Position numbers and translations under genes: made by a program. From an uncultured Armatimonadota bacterium (GTDB taxonomy: Bacteria; Armatimonadota; Fimbriimonadia; Fimbriimonadales; Fimbriimonadaceae), in contig CAIUHP010000078.1 of the NCBI GenBank assembly GCA_903899015.1, forward strand, positions 96,819 to 160,818: a DNA stretch of 64,000 bases. The letters run 5' to 3'. The notes beneath the pieces are model-generated. The model did not search any database. It was not told where the DNA came from and saw only the letters and a program-made list of their open reading frames with translations. Shown in pieces: positions 34,362 through 41,981 of the stretch (position 1 is its first letter; every line of letters begins with the position of its first letter).

Positions 34362-35377
34362 ACACTCACCGCCATCGGCCTCAAGGATGAACCGCGGATT
34401 TTCAGCTCGCAAGGAACGATATGACGAACTTGGATATCCTCGGTTTCCTCCTCTATGACCTGGAGAAGGGTGCAAACTGCTGCCTGAACAATCTGGTCCA
34501 TTCCCAGACTGACAGAGGTTAGCCCCATATCCAGCAAGTTGCAGAGGCTACTATCGTTGAAAGAGACCAAACCAAGCTGGTCTGGGATCCGCATGTTGAG
34601 TTGACGAGCGGCAAGAACCACGCCACAGGCCATGAAATCGTCTAGGACAACAAGAGCATCGGGCCGCTCACGGTCGAGAAGGTTGACCGCAGTTTCGCGG
34701 GCCGATTCGAATCCAAATTTAGAATGCGCAATGATCGGTGCAAAGCCAGCCGCCGTAACCGCACGTCGGTAACCTTCAATGCGGTCATCGCTCACGGTGA
34801 TATCGCGTGGACCACCTACAAACGCAATGCGTCGATATCCGTTTCGGATGAGATGCTCGGTCGCCAACTCCCCGGCGTGAACGTTGTCATTATCAACCGA
34901 ATAGATGTTGTTGTTCTTCGGGTTACCGATCAAAACAAACGGGAATCGATCTCGTTGAAGGAGGTTGATTCTCTCATCCGCATCTTCCGGCTCGACCAGA
35001 ATGAGACCGTCAACACGACGAGTGCGAAGCATCTCATCATAGATTCCACCTTGAGATTCGTCGTCTGTGACGACATCTACGCAGAGGTGATAGGGCTTGC
35101 CGCAAAGGTAATCCATGATTCCGGCGGTTAGGGCCGCGAAAAAGGGATCATCGGAGAGTCCGCCTTGAGGTCTCTTGAGCACCAAACCGATAAGACCGGT
35201 TCTTCGAAGGCGTAAAGATCGAGCTCTTACGTCCGGCTGGTAGTTGTGAAGCCGAATGACATCAAGCACTCGATCACGAATGTTGCCCTCGACCTTATCG
35301 TCACCGGAAAGAACCCGTGATACGGTCGCTTGCGAAACATTCGCTAACTTTGCGATATCGAGCTGTGTCACCCTCAT
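34358..35377 (-). CDS. LacI-family transcriptional regulator of the amylase operon
   Basis: A 339-residue repressor. The N-terminal helix-turn-helix reads TQLDIAKLANVSQATVSRVLSG (about 4-25), followed by the hinge helix RARSLRLRRTG (about 51-61) and a periplasmic-binding-protein-like sugar-sensing domain (IGLVLKRPQGG, FVLIGNPKNNN, AFVGGPRDI, LVSFNDSSL). It heads an operon with the GH13 enzyme, overlapping it by four bases. Two perfect palindromes next to its own promoter indicate autoregulation. The inducer is probably a maltodextrin or other glucan fragment (inference from context). Confidence 0.93.
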   Translation of the reverse strand: MRVTQLDIAKLANVSQATVSRVLSGDDKVEGNIRDRVLDVIRLHNYQPDVRARSLRLRRTGLIGLVLKRPQGGLSDDPFFAALTAGIMDYLCGKPYHLCVDVVTDDESQGGIYDEMLRTRRVDGLILVEPEDADERINLLQRDRFPFVLIGNPKNNNIYSVDNDNVHAGELATEHLIRNGYRRIAFVGGPRDITVSDDRIEGYRRAVTAAGFAPIIAHSKFGFESARETAVNLLDRERPDALVVLDDFMACGVVLAARQLNMRIPDQLGLVSFNDSSLCNLLDMGLTSVSLGMDQIVQAAVCTLLQVIEEETEDIQVRHIVPCELKIRGSSLRPMAVSV

Positions 35378-35392
35378 TGGCGTTTACTCTTA

Positions 35393-35421
35393 TGAATACG
35401 TATTCACTGAATACGTATTCA
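35393..35421. promoter_or_regulatory. tandem LacI-type operators
   Basis: Two perfect 14-bp palindromes TGAATACGTATTCA at 35393-35406 and 35408-35421, centres 15 bp apart, with the central CG typical of LacI-family operators. They cover the predicted transcription start and early leader of the regulator-amylase operon, so binding would block initiation or elongation. Confidence 0.85.
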
Positions 35422-35428
35422 GGAATGG

Positions 35429-35456
35429 ATGATAGCACAAGAATTCGTATTTTCAA
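35429..35456 (-). promoter_or_regulatory. predicted promoter of the LacI-amylase-pseudopilin operon
   Basis: On the minus strand TTGAAA (35456-35451), 16-bp spacer, TATCAT (35434-35429); the start would fall at about 35422, at the edge of the first operator. A weaker operator-like GAATTCGTATTTTC lies inside the spacer. Confidence 0.7.
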
Positions 35457-35584
35457 AGAGAACCTAGAATAGATTCTTGCGGAATGAATCGCCATTTATG
35501 AGAATATTCGCGGTCAAATGACTGACTGCCCAAGTTCATTTGAACCTGGATTAGGAGGGGACCGCTGTGCAACGAATTGCTGGA

Positions 35585-35614
35585 AACTTTGGGGCGAAAT
35601 CTCGCCCCAAAGTT
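35585..35614 (-). terminator. terminator of the alcohol dehydrogenase gene
   Basis: Perfect 13-bp stem AACTTTGGGGCGA / TCGCCCCAAAGTT with a 4-nt loop, three bases after the dehydrogenase stop codon. Confidence 0.85.
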
Positions 35615-35617
35615 GGT

Positions 35618-36718
35618 TTAGAAGAGAATGACCGAACGAATAACGTTACCGGTTTCCATCATATGGAAAGCGTCTTCGACATCCTCGAGCTTGATCGTTT
35701 GCGTGACCATGCTATCAAGATCTAACTTGCCTTGGAGGTAAAGCTGGGCTAATAGAGGAAAGTCATTGGAGGGCAAGGCATCGCCGCAATGGCAGACGCA
35801 CAGCTTGGCCTTGTTCCAATAAAAGCCGGTATCCATGTCCCCGAGATCCAGCGTAACGCTAGCTTTCGCATCGGGAAGTCCAATGTGAGTAGCCGTGCCC
35901 GCGTAAGCCAGCATGCGAACGGCTTGGTCAATGCAGACTGGAAGGCCAACTGCCTCGTAGGCGAAATCAACGCCTTCGCCGCTCAGCTCACGGACCTTTG
36001 CTACCGGATCTCCTTGACTGGCATCCACGATATCGGTTGCCCCAAACTTCTTAGCCCACTCCAACTTCGTCGGTGAAAGATCAACTGCGATGATCTGCTT
36101 GGCGTGAGCGATTTTTGCACCCTGAATGACGCTGAGACCGACTCCGCCGCATCCGATAACCGCAACTTTTGCACCAGGATAAACAGGAGCAGTGTTTAGC
36201 GTTGCTCCGACACCAGTAATGACACCACAAGCTATGAGGCAGGCTTTGTCCAATGGCATCTCCGCTGGCATCTTGATCGCGGCTTTGTGATGCACTACCG
36301 TGTGAGTCGAAAACGTTCCGCACCGTAGGACCTGGGTAAGTAAAGTGCCATCCGATTTTCGGTGGATGCGCTGCTTCGCACGAAGTGCCATCCAACAGCG
36401 ACGGGGATCACCTTTTAAGCAAGCGGGACACTCTCCGCACGGAGCGCGATAGGCGATTGCGACCGGATCGCCTGGCTTTAGGTTCGTGACTCCCTCTCCT
36501 ACTGCCTCGACGTAACCTGCGCCTTCATGTCCCAAAAGGATCGGGAAATTCATTCCCATACCGTTCATGTTCTTAACATGAAGGTCGGTGTGACACACGC
36601 CACTTGCTGCCAATTTGACTAAAACCTCACCTGGTCCGGGTGGATCGATCACGATCTCTTCAATCACCACTGGAGCGCCAGGCTCCAGCAACATCGCCGC
36701 TCTTCCCTCAATTGCCAT
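35618..36718 (-). CDS. zinc-dependent medium-chain alcohol dehydrogenase
   Basis: A 366-residue MDR-family NAD(P)-dependent enzyme. Catalytic zinc ligands fall in GVCHTDLH (Cys), LGHEGAGYV (His/Glu) and the later CGVITG region; the structural zinc lobe is CGECPACLKGDPRRC. The Rossmann fingerprint is VIGCGGVGLSVIQGAKI and the acidic residue after strand two is in AVDLSPTK, favouring NAD. It resembles the class III/NDMA-dependent alcohol dehydrogenase branch. ATG 36718 is chosen because TAATCT ends six bases before it (leaderless pattern); ATG 36724 adds two residues. The substrate is unknown. Confidence 0.92.
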   Translation of the reverse strand: MAIEGRAAMLLEPGAPVVIEEIVIDPPGPGEVLVKLAASGVCHTDLHVKNMNGMGMNFPILLGHEGAGYVEAVGEGVTNLKPGDPVAIAYRAPCGECPACLKGDPRRCWMALRAKQRIHRKSDGTLLTQVLRCGTFSTHTVVHHKAAIKMPAEMPLDKACLIACGVITGVGATLNTAPVYPGAKVAVIGCGGVGLSVIQGAKIAHAKQIIAVDLSPTKLEWAKKFGATDIVDASQGDPVAKVRELSGEGVDFAYEAVGLPVCIDQAVRMLAYAGTATHIGLPDAKASVTLDLGDMDTGFYWNKAKLCVCHCGDALPSNDFPLLAQLYLQGKLDLDSMVTQTIKLEDVEDAFHMMETGNVIRSVILF

Positions 36719-36782
36719 GACCATAGATTAGCACGGCAATCGAGCTTTGAGACACCGCTACTGAGCCCAATTTAGAGGCGAG

Positions 36783-37808
36783 TTAGTCGCGTTGTAGGTG
36801 CTGAATCAGGGCAACCGTTAGCTTCGTGAGATTCTCCATCGCATCCCGATGCATGATCTCAAATCCGTGACTATTCTCCATCGGCAGCCCTAGCGTAAAG
36901 TGACGAGCACATAGCCCCTTAGCTGCCGAGCATGAAGCGTCGCTACCACCCCGCGAGAATGCCTGAAATTGGATCGAGGCTCCAATGGATGCCGCCACTT
37001 CTTCTACCAAATCGAGATCGGCCGCCGCGGGTGCGGAATATCCGTCGTTGACCCAAATTGACGTTGCAGCAGTTAATTTGGATGGGGCGTCGTTGACGAT
37101 CGGCCCTAACTCGAGAGCGATGCATACCTCGGGCCGAATATCGTGGAGCAGATACTGAGCACCTTCACCGCCTACTTCTTCCGACGCAGTCGCAGCAAAG
37201 AGCACGCCGTCTATCGAGCCGAGACGTTCCAATGCCAATAACCAAGACACTATGTCCGCTCGATCATCTAGGAAATAGCCGGCAACATGAGCACCTAATT
37301 CCAAAATCCCTCGACGGTTCCGTGCAACGACAACGCGGGTTCCTGGGCGAACCCCTAGCTCGGCGAGCGTATCGGCATCCAGTCCGGTAAAAACGCTGGC
37401 AAGTGACCAATCGAGGGGACGTTCCCTGGCTTGTTGAGCTCGAGAGGCAGGATCGTTAGTGTGGATCGAACCAAAGCCTAAAACACCTAAAATGGGTCCG
37501 CTGGCGGCAAGTATTTCAACGGGTCCTTCGCCGAGTTTCCATGGATACAATCCACCTAGGCTCGTCACTCGAAGCGTGCCGTCGGCTTCCACCCGGCGCA
37601 CCAACAGAGCAATCTCGTCCATGTGCGCCGTCACCACGATGCGAGGTTTCGGATGTAATGCGCCGACCAAAACATTTCCTTTCGGATCACGGCTGGACTT
37701 GAGTCCGAGTTCCGCAATCAGATCCTCCAAATGGTCCGCCAAGTCCCCTTCCTGCCCAGGGGGAGCCGGAATGGCGGTTAACGATCGAAGAAGTTTCAGC
37801 GCGTCCAT
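36783..37808 (-). CDS. M42-family metallo-aminopeptidase
   Basis: A 341-residue cytosolic di-zinc peptidase of the M42 (TET/glutamyl aminopeptidase) family. Ligand motifs: VVTAHMDEIALLV (His/Asp), GYFLDDRADI (bridging Asp), ATASEEVGGEGA (catalytic Glu pair), then ALELGPI and the C-terminal MENSHGFEIMH (His). The PA-like insert between the first two motifs is present (about 90-165). The M42 fold and motif order fit throughout. The position usually occupied by Asp in ALDV is Glu (ALELGP). It diverges from the cyclophilin gene. Confidence 0.9.
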   Translation of the reverse strand: MDALKLLRSLTAIPAPPGQEGDLADHLEDLIAELGLKSSRDPKGNVLVGALHPKPRIVVTAHMDEIALLVRRVEADGTLRVTSLGGLYPWKLGEGPVEILAASGPILGVLGFGSIHTNDPASRAQQARERPLDWSLASVFTGLDADTLAELGVRPGTRVVVARNRRGILELGAHVAGYFLDDRADIVSWLLALERLGSIDGVLFAATASEEVGGEGAQYLLHDIRPEVCIALELGPIVNDAPSKLTAATSIWVNDGYSAPAAADLDLVEEVAASIGASIQFQAFSRGGSDASCSAAKGLCARHFTLGLPMENSHGFEIMHRDAMENLTKLTVALIQHLQRD

Positions 37809-37830
37809 GTTTCTCTAGCGTATCCGATGC

Positions 37831-37859
37831 TTGGCTTCCCGAGAATAGATCGTTAAGAT
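37831..37859 (+). promoter_or_regulatory. predicted promoter of the cyclophilin gene
   Basis: TTGGCT (37831-37836), 17-bp spacer, TAAGAT (37854-37859); the GTG start at 37866 is only six bases beyond the -10 box, so the transcript is probably leaderless. Confidence 0.65.
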
Positions 37860-37865
37860 TGATGC

Positions 37866-38828
37866 GTGAAAGCGTCTTGTCTCGTAACAATGGGTATGGC
37901 TCTTGTTGGTGCCGCCACCGTATCTGCTCAGATTGATCCTCTCTACACCTACAATGGGATCGGCCGCTCTTTTCCAGTAACGGTTCATATTCCAGCCGGA
38001 AGCCGAGGAACCTCTTCCATTGAGCTCCTTGAACCGGTTACGGCCGCAGTTTTTGAGAAGGCCGAGACCAAGGGAGGCAAGCAGGACCTAGCCAAACTGT
38101 TTCCCGATTTGTGGACCACTAAGCATCCTCATGTGCTCTACGCGCAGCTTGTCGTGAACGATCAGAAAGTAGGGCCTGCTCTTGTGCTTCAGCCGATGCT
38201 CAATCCACAGATTTCAAGGTTGATGGACGACAAGAAAACGACTGAGTTTGTGACCGATGAAGATGGGCCGATGTATAATGGCATCCGAGCTTACGTCGAC
38301 AAACACATCGTTTTCGACACCTCAATGGGCACGATGGAGTTTCAACTCCGTCCCGATGCCGCCCCCAACACCGTTTGGATCATCCGCGAATTAGTCCGGG
38401 GTGGCCAATATCGCGATACGATCTTCCATCGTGTGGTCGCACTGCGGAAGGATGGAACCCCGTTCGTGATTCAGGGCGGTGACCCCACTGGCACCGGAAG
38501 CGGCGGACCCGGTTTCAGCTATCCGCTCGAAAACTGCACCCTTCCCCACGACTTTGGAGTGATCTCAATCGCAAGATCAACCGATCCCAACACGAACGGT
38601 GGGCAGATCTTTGTTTGTCTTAGCCGAGAGGGCACAAAACACCTTGACCACAAGTACGCCGCGTTTGGTCAGGCAGTCAAAGGTGCGAAAACGATCTTGA
38701 AGATTGGCGCGGTGCCGGTTGGCAAAGAAGATCGACCTCTCGACCCGCCGAAGATCAAAAACGCTCGGTTGGTGGATGCGCCACCCTATGGTACGGGCCG
38801 CAAACCCGTGAAGCGAGACGATCAATAA
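37866..38828 (+). CDS. exported cyclophilin-type peptidyl-prolyl isomerase
   Basis: A 320-residue protein. A signal peptide (about 1-22, ending VSAQ) is followed by an N-terminal region of about 120 residues with no recognised family, then a cyclophilin domain (about 135-310): FDTSMGTMEFQLRPDAAPNTVW, FHRVV (active-site Arg), FVIQGGDPTGTGSGGPGFSY, GGQIFVCLS and the GQAVKG segment. It would catalyse proline isomerisation in exported proteins. The start is GTG 37866 with an optimally placed promoter and no ribosome site. Confidence 0.92.
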   Translation: MKASCLVTMGMALVGAATVSAQIDPLYTYNGIGRSFPVTVHIPAGSRGTSSIELLEPVTAAVFEKAETKGGKQDLAKLFPDLWTTKHPHVLYAQLVVNDQKVGPALVLQPMLNPQISRLMDDKKTTEFVTDEDGPMYNGIRAYVDKHIVFDTSMGTMEFQLRPDAAPNTVWIIRELVRGGQYRDTIFHRVVALRKDGTPFVIQGGDPTGTGSGGPGFSYPLENCTLPHDFGVISIARSTDPNTNGGQIFVCLSREGTKHLDHKYAAFGQAVKGAKTILKIGAVPVGKEDRPLDPPKIKNARLVDAPPYGTGRKPVKRDDQ

Positions 38829-38832
38829 ATGC

Positions 38833-38856
38833 TTAGGGGGCTTTCCAGCCCCCTAA
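38833..38856. terminator. bidirectional terminator
   Basis: TTAGGGGGCT / AGCCCCCTAA with loop TTCC between the convergent cyclophilin and desaturase genes, followed by AATCATTCTT on the plus strand. Confidence 0.88.
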
Positions 38857-38864
38857 AATCATTC

Positions 38865-39929
38865 TTAGTAGTTCGGAACGAAGATCGTTGGATCGATATC
38901 CGCAAAGCCGACTTCCTTTTCGTGGCCCTCAATGACCCGATAGATCCGTCGAACTTTCTGCTCAATCGCCGGGAAGTCGATTCCATCAAACGTTGCGGTT
39001 TCGCGCAAGTTGCCATTTTCGTCCGGAACCAACCTCGAACGTTTGATTCCTGCTTCCAGCGCTTTGCGACCCGAAACGCCGAGGTTCTCCAAGGCCTTTT
39101 GAACAACGTCTTTCGAGTGCTCTCGTGGACCGTAAATTCCTGCTTTATAGACGACTTCAGAGAAGACATCGTAATTGGGAATGACGTTTCCAGCCGGCAT
39201 CGCGAAGTGTCGGATAATGTCGGACATCGCCTGAAGCGATTCCGCCGGATAGTAGTACAAGAACAGCCGCGCTCCTTCTAGGAAGAAGTTATAGTGAGCT
39301 GCTTCATCCGCTGCGATCTTAGCGCAGACCTGAACCAGCACCGGATCCGCATCGTTGGCGTAGGTCGGATTCGTACTCTGTCCACGGGCGATGACCGCCG
39401 TGTTCAAATAATTCACCTGAGTCGCTCGTTCCTGGAACACAGTGTAGAAAATCATGTGCATGGGATCGTCCCACGGAAGGTGCCACTCTTGGCCCCGTAG
39501 TTGCCCCATATACTCGTCTAGCCACTTAGGTGACCGATATTCGGAAAACAACACGCTGTTGAACCACAAATCGGCGTGCTTCTCTTCCTCAGAGCCCCAT
39601 CGGATATGAAAATGACTACGACCATGACTCTTACGGATGACCTGGAGAAGCTTGGTCACGTAGTCTGGAACGTATTGTTCGACTGCAAAGAAGCCTTCGA
39701 GGATCGTGTTCATCTCGGGCGAGTGATCCTTTCGGAATTTACGCCAATCGAAGTCTTTATCAGGGTTCCAATTGCGTGATGCCTGGGATTTGGCCACGTA
39801 CCAACGATAAAGGCCCAAAAAGCCTCGCTCTAGTAAGCGATCCTTTTCCTGACGGCTCAGCAATCCAACTGGGATCTTGGGTCGCTGTGATTCGAGTTCT
39901 TTAATGATCTCTGGATCGTATGAAGTCAA
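38865..39929 (-). CDS. acyl-ACP desaturase
   Basis: A 354-residue soluble di-iron desaturase of the stearoyl-ACP desaturase family, introducing a cis double bond in acyl chains bound to ACP. The two iron-binding signatures are SEEEKHADLW (E-x2-H) and IAADEAAHYNFF (D/E-E-x2-H), about 100 residues apart as expected. The start is TTG 39929 behind AAGGAGA. It is followed closely, in order of transcription from upstream, by uppS on the same strand (69-bp gap), and both concern membrane lipids. Confidence 0.9.
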   Translation of the reverse strand: MTSYDPEIIKELESQRPKIPVGLLSRQEKDRLLERGFLGLYRWYVAKSQASRNWNPDKDFDWRKFRKDHSPEMNTILEGFFAVEQYVPDYVTKLLQVIRKSHGRSHFHIRWGSEEEKHADLWFNSVLFSEYRSPKWLDEYMGQLRGQEWHLPWDDPMHMIFYTVFQERATQVNYLNTAVIARGQSTNPTYANDADPVLVQVCAKIAADEAAHYNFFLEGARLFLYYYPAESLQAMSDIIRHFAMPAGNVIPNYDVFSEVVYKAGIYGPREHSKDVVQKALENLGVSGRKALEAGIKRSRLVPDENGNLRETATFDGIDFPAIEQKVRRIYRVIEGHEKEVGFADIDPTIFVPNY

Positions 39930-39998
39930 TCAAATCTCCTTGATTCTTGAAGCCTAAACTTTCGCCGGCTCCTTGACAGTGTATCTCTTTCGAGAAAA

Positions 39999-40667
39999 TC
40001 ACCCGCCGAGAGTGACGTCTTGCTTCGCATACCAGCGGAGCGCTTCGTAAAATTGTTCGGGAGCGTAGTCCGGCCAGTGTTCATCGACAACGAAAAAGTC
40101 GCTATAGACGCACTGAATCGGCAAAAAACCACTCAACCGTCGCATGCCACCCCATCGAACAACAAGATCAATGCGTGAAACGTCCGCCGATGCTAAGAAA
40201 TCGTTAAAAGGCCGCTTCTCCGTCGCTTGAGCTTGGGCATTTACCGCTGTCTGAACATCCCAGTTCCAACCGTAATTGACCAGCATATTGACTTTGAGCG
40301 CGCCAGTTCCCTGCCTTGCGTTGGCATAGGTGCGAAGAATTTCTGGAAACATGGCAGATGTGGTGTCTCCCACAACTTTGAGGGCGATATCCCTTTTCAT
40401 CGCCTCTTCAATAAAGACGACACAGGCTTCCGCAAAAGCAATTCGCTGTTCTCGGGGTCGCTTGGTGTTGTCGGTGGTAAAGCCGTAAACGCTCACTTCT
40501 TCAATACCTAGATCCAGGCATTCGTCGAGCATGGTCAGGCCGCATTCCATGCCTGCGGCATAGCCTGCTGCCGGGTGCATTCCACGAGCTTTTGCCCATC
40601 GGCGGTTGCCATCTGGAATCAATCCGACGTGGCGAGGCAATCTAGCAAATCGCTTTGTTTCTGACAT
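39999..40667 (-). CDS. uppS: undecaprenyl diphosphate synthase-like cis-prenyltransferase
   Basis: A 222-residue enzyme adding isopentenyl units to make the lipid carrier for peptidoglycan and other wall polymers. Motif I is GLIPDGNRRWAK with catalytic Asp19; motif III is VSVYGFTTDN-like; the C-terminal signature region is WGGMRRLSGFLPIQCVYSDFFVVDEHWPD, read here in two parts: GGMRRLSGF and YSDFFVVDEHW. It is slightly shorter than E. coli UppS (about 250). Short-chain or alternative cis-prenyltransferases are possible. Confidence 0.88.
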   Translation of the reverse strand: MSETKRFARLPRHVGLIPDGNRRWAKARGMHPAAGYAAGMECGLTMLDECLDLGIEEVSVYGFTTDNTKRPREQRIAFAEACVVFIEEAMKRDIALKVVGDTTSAMFPEILRTYANARQGTGALKVNMLVNYGWNWDVQTAVNAQAQATEKRPFNDFLASADVSRIDLVVRWGGMRRLSGFLPIQCVYSDFFVVDEHWPDYAPEQFYEALRWYAKQDVTLGG

Positions 40668-40804
40668 AGAGGATGAGCAGTCGGTTTAACGTCAACGTTT
40701 GAACCAAACGGGATTTCAAGTATTCCACGCTTGAGCCCAAATCAGGGCAAAAGAATGGGTTAGGAATGCCCAAGTTGCGTCAAAACCGGCGAAAATAGAC
40801 ACAC

Positions 40805-41920
40805 ATGAAATCGACGACGATCCTCGGGCAGAAATCTTTCGGCATCGCTAGCGACAAGGTGGAGGCATGGATAACCGAGACGGGGGGCCAAGTGGCACCG
40901 GTGACGTTCCATCTCCCTCACGGAGATGTTGAGCCATTCTCCATCACTCCTTGGGCGGAAGAATCGCACGAGATCGCCCCCATCCTGCAAGTACTTCGAG
41001 GAGATTTCTTCTGTATGCCTTTCGGTGGGAATGATCTACCGTTCGGCCACGAGCAATATCCGATCCATGGTGAAACCGCCAACGGGAACTGGACGGTTGA
41101 ATCCCAGACAGATACATCGCTTGAGATGTCCCTTCAAACCCAAATTAGGCCCGGCAAGATCCTCAAGAAAGTTTGGACGGTTCCTGGCCAAACTGTGATC
41201 TATCAACGGCATATGATCACTGAAATGACAGGTCCGATGTGCATTGGTCATCACGCGATGGTCAAATTCAAATCGCCAGGTCATGTTTCGGTATCACCAT
41301 TTGGCTTCGGCCAGGTCTTTCCCGACGAGTTTGAGAATCCGATTATCGGTGGATACAGTTCGCTTAAGCCTGGTGCTCACTTTGACCGGCTTGACCACGT
41401 TCCCTCTAACGACGGATCTTTCGCCGACCTATCCCGATATCCAGCGCGAGAGGGGTTTGAGGACTTGGTGATGGTTTACACCGAAAAAGAGAGCTCGTTT
41501 GCTTGGTCGGCGGTGAGTTTTCCTGAGGAAGACTATGTTTGGTTCTCACTTAAAGATCCACGAGTTTTGTCGGGAACGGTCATTTGGCATTCCAACGGCG
41601 GGCGCCATTATGCTCCTTGGAGCGGTAGACATCGAGGGGTTCTGGGCGTGGAAGAGGTGACTTCTTACATGCACTACGGGCTTCAAGGATCCGTCGCAGA
41701 GAACGCTGGGAATCGAGCCGGATATCGAACGTATTTTGATCTCGATCCGAAGCATCCTTTAGTTGTGAATTCGATTATTGGTGTGGCTCCATGCCGCGGA
41801 AATGCGGGTGCCGTTAAAAAAATAGACCTTTTGGACTACGGAATCCTTATTTCGATGGACAGCGGAGAGGAAATTAACGTCGAACTAAATGCCGGTGAAA
41901 TTACTGGCACGTCGTTTTGA
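40805..41920 (+). CDS. galactose-mutarotase-fold protein, unknown specificity
   Basis: A 371-residue predicted cytosolic protein with the beta-rich pattern of the aldose-1-epimerase/galactose mutarotase superfamily (VEAWITETGGQVAPVTF, HGETANGNWTV, VIYQRHMITEMTGPM, SPGHVSVSPFGFG). His and Glu residues that could act in mutarotation (HGE near 83; EE near 280) are present but I cannot align them confidently. It is flanked by uppS and the sortilin-like giant gene. It might epimerise or bind a sugar; the function is not established. Confidence 0.6.
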   Translation: MKSTTILGQKSFGIASDKVEAWITETGGQVAPVTFHLPHGDVEPFSITPWAEESHEIAPILQVLRGDFFCMPFGGNDLPFGHEQYPIHGETANGNWTVESQTDTSLEMSLQTQIRPGKILKKVWTVPGQTVIYQRHMITEMTGPMCIGHHAMVKFKSPGHVSVSPFGFGQVFPDEFENPIIGGYSSLKPGAHFDRLDHVPSNDGSFADLSRYPAREGFEDLVMVYTEKESSFAWSAVSFPEEDYVWFSLKDPRVLSGTVIWHSNGGRHYAPWSGRHRGVLGVEEVTSYMHYGLQGSVAENAGNRAGYRTYFDLDPKHPLVVNSIIGVAPCRGNAGAVKKIDLLDYGILISMDSGEEINVELNAGEITGTSF

Positions 41921-41922
41921 TC

Positions 41923-41958
41923 TTACGGTTTGGGAAATCGTGTTTCCAAAAACCGTAA
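41923..41958 (+). terminator. terminator after the mutarotase-like gene
   Basis: TTACGGTTT / AAACCGTAA outer stem with an inner GGGAAA/TTTCC stem, starting three bases after the stop codon. Confidence 0.7.
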
Positions 41959-41981
41959 TTGCACACAAACCAGGTGAATGA

